From: Firmicutes bacterium UBA4916
GTDB taxonomy: Bacteria; Bacillota; Clostridia; Tissierellales; Tepidimicrobiaceae
DNA length: 19,056 nt
Assembly: GCA_002398845.1 (NCBI GenBank)
Contig: DHBY01000017.1
Location: 36,936-55,991, forward strand
Reading direction: 5' to 3'
The notes beneath the pieces were generated by a model. That model was given only the letters and a program-made list of their open reading frames with translations. It had not been told where the DNA came from and made no database searches. Position 1 is the first letter of the stretch; each line of letters starts with the position of its first letter. Shown in pieces: positions 14,131 through 19,056 of this stretch. Made by a program: the position numbers and the translations under genes.

Positions 14131-14499
14131 GTGAAGAAGGATTTCGGTGAAAAAGAAATTTATGAGTCAATTGTTACTGATAAGGACACTTTAGACAGTA
14201 TCAAGGAAAGTTTATATGAAGAAGAAGTAATAAATCGCCTAGCTCAGATTTTTAAAGCACTAGCAGATCCTACAAGGCTTAAAATAATATATGTTTTATC
14301 AAAATCGCCCCTATGTGTATGCGATATTGCAAACTTATTGGACATGACTCAATCAGCTATTTCTCACCATCTAAGACTTTTAAGAAATTTAAGGCTTGTG
14401 AAATTTAAAAAAGAAGGAAAGATGGCTATATATTCATTAGATGATGAGCATGTTCTTCAACTATTTAAACAAGGTATGGACCATGTTAAACATGATTAA
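14131..14499 (+). CDS. ArsR/SmtB-family metal-sensing repressor (CadC/CzrA-like)
   Basis: A 122-residue winged-helix repressor. The DNA-binding helix is S-A-I-S-H-H-L-R-L-L. Two metal sites are visible. C62-V-C64 in helix 3 matches the CadC/ArsR thiolate motif. D105-x-H107...H118-x-x-H121 in helix 5 reproduces the spacing of the CzrA/SmtB zinc site. The extra N-terminal cysteines of CadC are absent from the N-terminal extension. It therefore should release DNA on binding a divalent metal, possibly Zn, Cd or Pb (inference). The GTG start is forced by an in-frame TAA at 14122-14124. No efflux pump gene is adjacent. It shares a terminator with the convergent comFB-like gene. Confidence 0.92.
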   Translation: MKKDFGEKEIYESIVTDKDTLDSIKESLYEEEVINRLAQIFKALADPTRLKIIYVLSKSPLCVCDIANLLDMTQSAISHHLRLLRNLRLVKFKKEGKMAIYSLDDEHVLQLFKQGMDHVKHD

Positions 14500-14530
14500 A
14501 AATGAGGGAAACTGTATAACCCTCATTTTT
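14498..14530. terminator. Bidirectional terminator between arsR and comFB
   Basis: An 11-bp stem (AAAAATGAGGG 14498-14508 with 14520-14530) and T runs on both strands. The stop codons of both convergent genes lie in its arms. Confidence 0.85.
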
Positions 14531-14789
14531 TTCTATTTTCACATTTTCCGCATACTAAATCTACAGCTTCTGTAATTTTAGCAAGAACAGTAATTTTTCT
14601 CTGCCTATCCAATAGAAAGGCTTTTTTTTCACCTTCACTAACGGATGATAAAAAGTATACTGGCGCTAAATCATTTAAAGTTATAGATTTAATATCATCA
14701 GCACAATTTTTATCCTGACAAATATTATATTTGTTTTTTACTTCATCAAAAATTTGATCAGCTAAAATTTCCATGTAGTTTTTTAACAT
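14523..14789 (-). CDS. ComFB-like late competence/zinc-knuckle protein
   Basis: An 88-residue protein with the pattern of the ComFB family: L-K-N-Y-M-E at the N-terminus, a helical F-D-E-V-K-N-K-Y segment, C24-x4-C29, L-N-D-L-A-P-V-Y-F, and a C-terminal C80-G-K-C83. The four cysteines probably hold zinc. ComFB function is poorly defined; some relatives bind cyclic nucleotides or sit with motility genes. Two in-frame ATGs exist. The first (14798) abuts AAAGGA with no spacer; the second (14789) is 9 nt away and gives the family N-terminus, so it is preferred. Transcribed from a consensus promoter divergent to the Grx selenoprotein. Confidence 0.82.
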   Translation of the reverse strand: MLKNYMEILADQIFDEVKNKYNICQDKNCADDIKSITLNDLAPVYFLSSVSEGEKKAFLLDRQRKITVLAKITEAVDLVCGKCENRKK

Positions 14790-14834
14790 TTCAATCATTC
14801 CTTTAGTATTATATGTTTAGATATATATTTTATT

Positions 14835-14863
14835 ATTTTAGTACCTTATACCTACTATGTCAA
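14835..14863 (-). promoter_or_regulatory. SigA promoter of the comFB-like gene
   Basis: Minus-strand TTGACA (14858-14863), 17-nt spacer, TAAAAT (14835-14840), about 45 nt before the start codon. Confidence 0.82.
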
Positions 14864-14934
14864 TCTGTATTTTTTAAGATGATTAATCAACCTAAATGGA
14901 GGGTATTATAAAATCAGAAAGAAATATCAAAAAC

Positions 14935-14964
14935 TTGACACCAAATACCCCAATGGGGTATACT
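14935..14964 (+). promoter_or_regulatory. Promoter with CsoR/CstR-type operator, Grx selenoprotein
   Basis: TTGACA (14935-14940), 18-nt spacer and TATACT (14959-14964). A perfect pseudopalindrome ATACCCC-AAT-GGGGTAT (14945-14961) fills the spacer and overlaps the -10, the ideal place for a repressor. G/C-tract pseudopalindromes of this kind are typical operators of the CsoR family (copper) and its persulfide-sensing branch CstR. No such regulator gene is in this window. Confidence 0.78.
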
Positions 14965-15002
14965 ATGTATTGTCAATATAATATTTAAGGAGGTAAATAT
15001 AA

Positions 15003-15233
15003 ATGGCTAATGTAATAATTTATTCGAGCAACACATGACCATATTGCATATCTGCAAAGGATTATTTGCAAGAGAAAGGTGTAGATTACACTGAAAAAAA
15101 TATTCAAACGGATAATGGAGCAAGAAAAGAGTTAATGAATATGGGACATATGGGTGTTCCAGTAATATTAATTGATGGAGAAGAAATAGTAGGTTTTGAT
15201 AAAACTAAAATCGATCAATTACTTAGTAAATAG
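15003..15233 (+). CDS. Glutaredoxin-like selenoprotein (UPYC redox motif)
   Basis: A 76-residue thioredoxin-fold protein. The in-frame TGA at 15036-15038 (codon 12) replaces the first cysteine of the CPYC motif, giving T-U-P-Y-C. Translation on both sides of the TGA is in one frame and matches glutaredoxin: V-I-I-Y-S-S-N-T before it, then Y-L-Q-E-K-G-V-D-Y, H-M-G-V-P-V-I-L-I-D-G (cis-Pro loop) and I-V-G-F-D-K after it. A SECIS-type hairpin follows the TGA. SD AAGGAGG lies at a suitable distance from the ATG. Such selenoproteins are known in clostridia; selenium raises the reactivity of the thiol-disulfide exchange. A simple nonsense mutation is unlikely given full conservation after the TGA. 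Confidence 0.93.
15036..15070 (+). promoter_or_regulatory. Bacterial SECIS element of the Grx selenoprotein
   Basis: TGA followed after 14 nt by the stem TGCAAA / TTTGCA (15053-15058, 15065-15070) with apical loop GGATTA. The loop begins 20 nt after the TGA and opens with G, as the bacterial SECIS consensus asks for SelB binding. Confidence 0.72.
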
Positions 15234-15240
15234 CGTATTT

Positions 15241-15292
15241 AAATAAATAATCTCCCTTTGGATGGTAGTGACCAAAGGGAGATTATTTATTT
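15241..15292. terminator. Long bidirectional terminator, Grx selenoprotein / DUF1858
   Basis: A perfect 21-bp inverted repeat (15241-15261 with 15272-15292), core AATCTCCCTTTGG, 10-nt loop, AT-rich ends giving T-rich tails on both strands. The last codon region of the convergent DUF1858 gene reaches the stem. Confidence 0.88.
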
Positions 15293-15476
15293 ATGCATTC
15301 AAAGCCCTTAAAAGCTCATTTAAATTTATACCGTGAACCGCTGAAGCTTCTTCTAAGCTTTCCATTTGACTTGCTGGGCAGCCAATACATCCCAATCCAA
15401 ATCTTAATAGAATATCTACTGATTCAGGTTTATTACGGATGATTTCGCCAACTAACATATCTTTAGTAATCTCCAT
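15291..15476 (-). CDS. DUF1858 redox-disulfide domain protein
   Basis: A 61-residue protein consisting of one DUF1858 domain, of the type called hybrid-cluster-protein-associated redox disulfide domain. The N-terminus I-T-K-D-M-L-V-G-E-I-I is followed by the conserved F-G-L-G-C30-I-G-C33-P-A motif, and a C-terminal H-G-I-N-L-N-E-L-L helix. The CxxC presumably undergoes thiol-disulfide or persulfide chemistry; no hybrid cluster protein gene is adjacent. SD AAGGAGG precedes the ATG. Its leader shares an 18/19-nt element with the HesB selenoprotein leader. Confidence 0.9.
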   Translation of the reverse strand: MEITKDMLVGEIIRNKPESVDILLRFGLGCIGCPASQMESLEEASAVHGINLNELLRALNA

Positions 15477-15516
15477 TATATTTCCTCCTTACATTTAATC
15501 TTTATATTATATTACC

Positions 15517-15535
15517 ATATCTTATATACCCTTTG
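15517..15535 (-). promoter_or_regulatory. Shared regulatory element in the DUF1858 leader
   Basis: Minus-strand CAAAGGGTATATAAGATAT differs by one base from CAAGGGGTATATAAGATAT at 16114-16132 before the HesB selenoprotein. Only the right half of the ATACCC/GGGGTAT palindrome is kept. A -10-like TATAGT lies just upstream, but no good -35 was found. Confidence 0.6.
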
Positions 15536-15635
15536 CACTATAAATATATCATATGCTTTAAATTTAAAAAATATTTATTATAAAACTGTATAAAAAAATA
15601 TATTATGGACATTCTTTATATCAGGAGGTGAGTTA

Positions 15636-16028
15636 ATGGATAACAATGACAATAACAGGGATAGAAACAAGACAAATACAGATCGTACAAAGGATTGGGA
15701 CATAGGAGAAATTCTCATAAGGATATTGGTTACTGCAGTAGTCGTCGGAGTTGCAGCATTTCTGACACCTGGATTTACTATTAGTAGTATATGGAGCTTA
15801 GTATTAGCGGCAGTAGTTATAGCCTTACTAGATTATTTAATACAAAGATTTACGGGCATCAATGCTTCGCCTTTCGGAAGAGGCATTGTAGGGTTTATCG
15901 TAGCCGCAATTATATTATATGCTACCAAGTTTATAGTACCAGGATTTAATATATCCGTATGGGGTGCAATAATTGGGGCATTAGTTATAGGTATAATAGA
16001 TGTAATAATACCAGGGAAAGCAATGTAA
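15636..16028 (+). CDS. Four-helix membrane protein of the PF04020 'phage holin' family
   Basis: A 130-residue membrane protein with a hydrophilic, Asn/Asp/Arg-rich N-terminus of about 23 residues and four hydrophobic helices. The helices form two related halves, each made of a ...PGF-x-I-S... motif and a helix ending D-(Y/V)-(L/I)-I. This is the layout of the family named after a mycobacterial phage holin, which is mostly chromosomal and includes Bacillus YvlD-like proteins. No lysin or phage genes are near, so a holin role is doubtful; an envelope-stress role is possible. SD AGGAGGTGA is perfect. A GAAA-tetraloop terminator follows at once. Confidence 0.85.
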   Translation: MDNNDNNRDRNKTNTDRTKDWDIGEILIRILVTAVVVGVAAFLTPGFTISSIWSLVLAAVVIALLDYLIQRFTGINASPFGRGIVGFIVAAIILYATKFIVPGFNISVWGAIIGALVIGIIDVIIPGKAM

Positions 16029-16031
16029 TAA

Positions 16032-16059
16032 AAACCCTCTAACGAAAGTTAGGGGGTTT
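16032..16059 (+). terminator. Terminator after the PF04020 gene
   Basis: AACCCTCTAAC / GTTAGGGGGTT 12-bp stem with a GAAA tetraloop, 3 nt after the stop codon. Confidence 0.85.
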
Positions 16060-16069
16060 AAAAATTTAT

Positions 16070-16132
16070 TTGACTTATTTCAAAAAATAATATAGAATGA
16101 TTAATAATACCCACAAGGGGTATATAAGATAT
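16070..16132 (+). promoter_or_regulatory. Promoter and CsoR/CstR-like operator of the HesB selenoprotein
   Basis: TTGACT (16070-16075), 17-nt spacer, TAGAAT (16093-16098). The 17-bp pseudopalindrome ATACCCACAAGGGGTAT (16107-16123) covers the expected start of transcription; it matches the Grx operator at 14 of 17 positions. The continuation to 16132 (TATAAGATAT) matches the DUF1858 leader. Confidence 0.75.
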
Positions 16133-16159
16133 AACAAAATAAATATGGGGGGGATAAAA

Positions 16160-16456
16160 GTGAAAATAGATTTAACTGAAAAAGCTCATGAAGAACTAAA
16201 AAAAGTAATGGAATCTAAAAAAGATAATAAACCTTTGAGAATTTATATTGCAGGTCATGGTTGAGGCGGTCCATCTTTTGGTTTGGCTCTGGATGAGCCT
16301 AAAGAAGGAGATACAAAGACAGAAGTTTATGATTTTATATTTTTAACAGAAAAGGATTTAACAGAAAATTTTGGTGCATTTACTATAGATTATAGTGATA
16401 ACTGGTTGAGACGAGGATTTAGCGTTATGCCAGATAGAGGAGGAGCATCCTGCTAA
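16160..16456 (+). CDS. HesB/IscA-like selenoprotein
   Basis: A 98-residue protein of the Fe-S biogenesis (HesB/IscA) fold. The in-frame TGA at 16262-16264 is codon 35 and reads as selenocysteine in A-G-H-G-U-G-G-P-S-F-G-L-A-L-D-E. That is the position of the first conserved cysteine of IscA. The C-terminus ends G-G-A-S-C98, where canonical IscA has C-x-C. The reading frame is uninterrupted on both sides and fits the family throughout. GTG start, seven G as SD, 6-nt spacer. HesB-like selenoproteins have been described in anaerobes. Whether it carries a cluster or acts as a redox protein is unknown. Standalone gene with its own promoter and terminator. Confidence 0.93.
16262..16299 (+). promoter_or_regulatory. 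Bacterial SECIS element of the HesB-like selenoprotein
   Basis: After the TGA and a 20-nt spacer, GGCTC (16285-16289) pairs with GAGCC (16295-16299) around the loop TGGAT. The loop has G among its first two bases, and the distance to TGA is in the accepted range. The stem can extend with the flanking TTT/AAA. Confidence 0.72.
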
Positions 16457-16483
16457 AAAGATAGGCGAAAGCCTATCTTTTTT
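16456..16483 (+). terminator. Terminator of the HesB-like selenoprotein gene
   Basis: AAAAGATAGGC / GCCTATCTTTT stem with a GAAA tetraloop and a T6 tail directly after the stop codon. Confidence 0.92.
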
Positions 16484-16582
16484 GGCTCTTAAAGCATATT
16501 ATTTAATAAAACTTACTTTTTGTGTTACAATAATGAATAACGAAATTTTTCAAAAGAATATATAGATAAATAGATATTTTTC

Positions 16583-16611
16583 TTGAAAATTAGTGAACAA
16601 TCTAATAATCT
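16583..16611 (+). promoter_or_regulatory. Possible promoter of the mgtE leader
   Basis: TTGAAA (16583-16588), 17-nt spacer, TAATCT (16606-16611); a TATAAT at 16611-16616 is an alternative -10 without a good -35. The rest of 16484-16640 is AT-rich and shows no gene. Confidence 0.4.
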
Positions 16612-16657
16612 ATAATTATAAGAGTTATTAAATAAAAAGTTTCCCTAAGGAGAACAA

Positions 16658-16696
16658 ATGGGGGTGATGATTAGTGGATTCTGGACCTTTGCCTAG
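16658..16696 (+). CDS. Possible 12-codon ORF overlapping the MgtL-like ORF
   Basis: ATG with AAGGAG 5 nt upstream opens M-G-V-M-I-S-G-F-W-T-F-A, stop at 16694-16696. It overlaps the first seven codons of the MgtL-like ORF in another frame. Both could be translated, and ribosomes on this one would cover the SD and PLPR codons of the other. It may equally be accidental. Confidence 0.3.
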   Translation: MGVMISGFWTFA

Positions 16697-16775
16697 GTGT
16701 AGATTAAAGGTATTAAAATTAAAATTTAATAGTAAGGAAGACTCTAATCATTACTATGGTTATAGGTTCTTCTAA
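16674..16775 (+). CDS. MgtL-like leader peptide upstream of mgtE
   Basis: A 33-codon ORF with a GTG start and the near-perfect SD GGGGGTGAT 5-9 nt before it. The peptide begins M-D-S-G-P-L-P-R-C-R-L-K-V-L-K. Enterobacterial MgtL, which controls the Mg2+ transporter gene mgtA, begins M-E-P-D-P-T-P-L-P-R-R-R-L-K-L-F (recalled from the literature). The shared core is PLPR-x-RLK after an acidic N-terminus. The tail is Asn/His/Tyr/Phe rich (H-Y-Y-G-Y-R-F-F). The stop codon TAA overlaps the mgtE SD and lies 12 nt before the mgtE ATG. It sits inside a foldable leader. In MgtL, low Mg2+ destabilises ribosomes at the acidic/proline N-terminus and raises transporter expression; that role here is inferred from similarity and position. 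Confidence 0.7.
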   Translation: MDSGPLPRCRLKVLKLKFNSKEDSNHYYGYRFF

Positions 16776-16787
16776 AGGGGGGTTAAC

Positions 16788-18125
16788 ATGGATGAAAGAA
16801 GACTTAGAGAATTAATCGAAGAAAAGAAATATGTTACTCTAAAAAGAGAATTAGAAGAGATGAATGAAGTTGATGTAGCTGAATTATTGGAATCCTTAGA
16901 TATTCATACTTCATTATTAATATTTAGAATGTTATCTAAGGATTTGGCCGTAGATGTATTTGCTCACTTTTCTGTAGAACAACAAAGAAACTTTATCGGT
17001 GTAGTAACAGATAATGAGTTAAAAGGTATTGTAGACGAGCTATTCTTTGATGATATGATCGATATAATCGAAGAAGTACCTGCAAATATTGTAAAGAAAA
17101 TACTATTAAATGCAAAAGAAGAAGAAAGAAATTTAATTAATCAATTTTTAAACTATCCACCTGACTCTGCTGGCAGCATAATGACCATAGAATATGTGGA
17201 TTTAAAAAAGACCATGACAGTAAGGAATGCCCTAGATCATATTAAAGAAACTGGTCTTGATAAGGAAACCGTATATACATGTTATGTAACCGATAAAAAT
17301 AGGAAATTAGAAGGTATAGTGTCCTTAAGAAAATTGGTTATAAGCGATAAAGACGAAACCATCGAAAGTATAATGGATAAAGATGTAATATATGTTCACA
17401 CCCATGACGATCAAGAAACAGCAGCAGGAATATTTAAAAGATATGGATTCTTAGCTTTGCCTGTAGTGGATAAAGAAGGCAGACTAACAGGAATAATAAC
17501 CGTTGATGATATAATGGATGTAATAGATCAAGAAACTACTGAGGACTTCCAAAAGATGGCTGCTATGTCTCCATCAGAGGAAAAATATTTGGATACTAAT
17601 GTTTTTTCCCTTGCAAAACATAGGATAATATGGCTGCTGGTTTTAATGATATCTGCTACCTTTACAGGAGGTATTATACGAAAGTTTGAGAATGTTCTCC
17701 AATCGGTAGTAGCTTTAACAGCGTTTATACCCATGCTAATGGACACAGGAGGGAATTCAGGTAGTCAATCCTCTACACTAGTAATCCGTGGCTTAGCCTT
17801 AGGAGAAATAGAGCTAAAAGATGCAGGAAAAGTCATGTGGAAAGAGTTTCGAATTAGTATAATAGTGGGAATTGTCCTTGCAGTAGTTAACTTCTTTAGG
17901 ATTTGTCTATTTGATGATGTCGGTGTATTAGTAGCACTTACCGTATCTATTACTTTATTAATAACCGTTATGGTTTCCAAAGTGGTAGGCGGGATACTAC
18001 CTATAATAGCCAAAAAAGTAAATCTTGACCCAGCTATAATGGCAGGACCACTTATTACAACTATAGTAGATGCATTAAGTTTAATGGTTTATTTTTCAAT
18101 AGCATCTTTACTATTAAACATATAA
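16788..18125 (+). CDS. mgtE: Magnesium transporter MgtE
   Basis: A 445-residue Mg2+ channel/transporter of the cytoplasmic membrane. Residues 1-125 are the superhelical N domain. Two CBS domains follow (about 130-195 and 195-255), which sense cytosolic Mg2+ and close the pore. A plug helix and five membrane helices fill 275-445. The conserved M-D-T-G-G-N-S-G-S-Q-S loop has D319. N-L-D414-P-A corresponds to the pore aspartate of Thermus MgtE (D432). SD AAAGGGGGG precedes the ATG. Regulation is probably through the upstream leader ORF and fold. Followed by a strong terminator. Confidence 0.97.
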   Translation: MDERRLRELIEEKKYVTLKRELEEMNEVDVAELLESLDIHTSLLIFRMLSKDLAVDVFAHFSVEQQRNFIGVVTDNELKGIVDELFFDDMIDIIEEVPANIVKKILLNAKEEERNLINQFLNYPPDSAGSIMTIEYVDLKKTMTVRNALDHIKETGLDKETVYTCYVTDKNRKLEGIVSLRKLVISDKDETIESIMDKDVIYVHTHDDQETAAGIFKRYGFLALPVVDKEGRLTGIITVDDIMDVIDQETTEDFQKMAAMSPSEEKYLDTNVFSLAKHRIIWLLVLMISATFTGGIIRKFENVLQSVVALTAFIPMLMDTGGNSGSQSSTLVIRGLALGEIELKDAGKVMWKEFRISIIVGIVLAVVNFFRICLFDDVGVLVALTVSITLLITVMVSKVVGGILPIIAKKVNLDPAIMAGPLITTIVDALSLMVYFSIASLLLNI

Positions 18126-18131
18126 AGGATG

Positions 18132-18160
18132 AAAAATGTCAGAGACCTCTGACATTTTTT
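18132..18160 (+). terminator. Terminator of mgtE
   Basis: AAAAATGTCAGA / TCTGACATTTTT 12-bp stem with a 4-nt loop and a T7 tail, 6 nt after the stop codon. Confidence 0.92.
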
Positions 18161-18202
18161 TATAACCGGGAATTTTGCCTAATATAATAGGGGGGATTAA
18201 AA

Positions 18203-19056
18203 ATGATAAAGCCAAAAGCGTTAAAATTTGGAGATACCCTAGGGGTTATCGCCCCAGCTAGCCCTACAACGGAGGAAAATGTAAAGAAATCTTATGATAG
18301 TTTAGTGGAGATGGGATTTAAGGTTAAGATGGGGAAAAGTTGTTATGGAAATTATGGTTATTTGGCAGGCCCTGATGGTTTAAGAGCTGGAGATATTAAT
18401 AATATGTTTAAGGATAAGGAAGTTGATGGCATCATATGTTTAAGGGGGGGTTATGGAACTCCACGGATATTAGATTTATTAGATTATGATTTAATCAAAA
18501 ACAATCCAAAGATATTTATCGGATATAGCGATATAACGGCCCTCCATATTGCAATAACAAAGATTTCAAACTTAGTAACCTTTCATGGCCCAATGTTGTC
18601 CTCAGATTTAATAGGGGGTTTTAATGACTTTTCAAAGAGGAGTTTATATAATTTTATAATGGAAGGTAAATTTATAGGAAGTATTAAAAATCCAAAAGGA
18701 GAAGAAATAGAAACCATCAATGGAGGAATTGCAGAAGGTGAAATCATAGGGGGCAATCTATCCTTAATTGCTGATACCATAGGAACACCTTATGAAATTG
18801 ATTTAAAAGGGAAGATACTATTCATTGAAGAAATAGGTGAAGAACCTTATCAAATAGATAGAATGCTTACTCAATTAAGATTGTCAGGTAAACTTAAGGA
18901 AGCAGAAGGTATAATACTTGGGGATTTTAACAACTGTGTAGCTAAAACTCTAAAATATGATGATTCACTCACATTAAAACAAGTTATAGAAGATATAATA
19001 AAACCAATAGAGAGGCCTACTATAGCCAATTTAAGAGCAGGCCATTGTGAGCCGAT
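18203..19056 (+). CDS. LD-carboxypeptidase (peptidase S66 family), 3' truncated by window end
   Basis: The first 284 residues of an S66 serine peptidase (LdcA/MccF type) that removes the terminal D-residue of tetrapeptide stems of peptidoglycan, or cleaves MccF-type substrates. The N-terminus K-P-K-A-L-K-F-G-D-T-L-G-V-I-A-P-A-S-P is diagnostic. R-G-G-Y-G-T-P-R-I-L-D near 85 is the oxyanion-loop region. G-Y-S109-D contains the nucleophile, E209 or E210 (F-I-E-E-I-G-E) is the catalytic acid, and H281 (G-H-C-E-P) completes the Ser-Glu-His triad just before the window ends. The ATG follows SD GGGGGG. No signal peptide, so it acts in the cytoplasm on recycled muropeptides. Confidence 0.94.
   Translation, partial: MIKPKALKFGDTLGVIAPASPTTEENVKKSYDSLVEMGFKVKMGKSCYGNYGYLAGPDGLRAGDINNMFKDKEVDGIICLRGGYGTPRILDLLDYDLIKNNPKIFIGYSDITALHIAITKISNLVTFHGPMLSSDLIGGFNDFSKRSLYNFIMEGKFIGSIKNPKGEEIETINGGIAEGEIIGGNLSLIADTIGTPYEIDLKGKILFIEEIGEEPYQIDRMLTQLRLSGKLKEAEGIILGDFNNCVAKTLKYDDSLTLKQVIEDIIKPIERPTIANLRAGHCEP

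Larger units (their letters stand above)
16648..16782 (+). promoter_or_regulatory. Structured mgtE leader RNA overlapping the leader ORFs
   Basis: Nested helices: P1 AGGAGAAC (16648-16655) with GTTCTTCT (16766-16773), and P2 GTGATGATTAG (16664-16674) with CTAATCATTAC (16744-16754). Inner hairpins are ACCTTT/AAAGGT (16685-16690, 16706-16711) and TATTAAA/TTTAATA, plus a small CTAT-GGTT-ATAG hairpin between P2 and P1. P2 covers the start of the 33-codon ORF. The mgtE SD AAAGGGGGG (16774-16782) lies right at the foot of P1; CCTTT (16686-16690, in the Pro-Leu codons) can pair either locally or with AAAGG of that SD. The sequence does not match the M-box (ykoK) consensus. Confidence 0.55.

Noticed and set aside
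14896..14988. 30-codon ORF starting ATG at 14896
   Set aside because: No SD, and it spans the -35, operator and -10 of the Grx selenoprotein promoter.
15636..16028. Phage lysis cassette
   Set aside because: The holin-named family is mostly chromosomal, and there is no endolysin or other phage gene nearby.
16262..16264. TGA read as a nonsense mutation making two gene fragments
   Set aside because: The frame continues without any other disruption, the TGA matches the conserved Cys position of IscA proteins, and a second gene in the window shows the same with its own SECIS-like hairpin.
16484..16787. M-box (ykoK) Mg2+ riboswitch before mgtE
   Set aside because: The conserved GGTGAGGCTCCT-type blocks and overall length are missing.

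Overview
The window is chromosomal DNA of a low-GC, anaerobic, spore-forming Firmicute, most likely a clostridial or Tissierellia-type organism. The evidence is AT-rich codon use, strong Shine-Dalgarno (SD) sequences with TTG and GTG starts, a clostridial 2[4Fe-4S] ferredoxin, SpmA/SpmB spore maturation proteins, RNase M5, AbrB, and two genes that use in-frame TGA as selenocysteine. No tRNA, rRNA, CRISPR array, transposase or phage module was seen.

Positions 1-2180 hold a ferredoxin, then yabB/trmN6, rsmI and abrB. Positions 8200-12850 hold T-box-controlled metG, tatD, rnmV and ksgA. Together these follow the well-known yabB-yabC-abrB-metS-yabD-rnmV-ksgA order of Bacillus. Here the order is split by a block of about 6 kb (2300-8150). 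The block carries a NurA nuclease and HerA ATPase pair, spmA-spmB, a convergent YabE-like G5/3D cell-wall protein, and a small Pro/Met-repeat protein with a SigK-like promoter. Two copies of a ~120-bp palindromic miniature element lie in opposite orientations. One is fused to the 3' end of spmB (6371-6493); the other sits between tatD and rnmV (11313-11429).

After ksgA and a gene of unknown function, positions 14100-16480 hold a redox and metal island. It contains a CadC/CzrA-like ArsR repressor, a ComFB-like protein, a glutaredoxin-like selenoprotein (U12-P-Y-C), a DUF1858 CxxC protein, a small four-helix membrane protein and a HesB/IscA-like selenoprotein (U35). Conventional gene calling would miss both selenoproteins. 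Their promoters carry near-identical 17-bp ATACCC...GGGGTAT pseudopalindromes of CsoR/CstR type. The DUF1858 leader shares an 18/19-nt match with the HesB leader, so the three genes look like one regulon.

Positions 16640-18125 hold mgtE, a Mg2+ channel/transporter gene. It is preceded by a structured leader containing a 33-codon ORF. The start of its peptide (M-D-S-G-PLPR-C-RLK) resembles the enterobacterial Mg2+-sensing leader peptide MgtL (M-E-P-D-P-T-PLPR-R-RLK). This is the most novel candidate in the window: an MgtL-like leader-peptide control of a Firmicute mgtE. The window ends inside an LD-carboxypeptidase gene.
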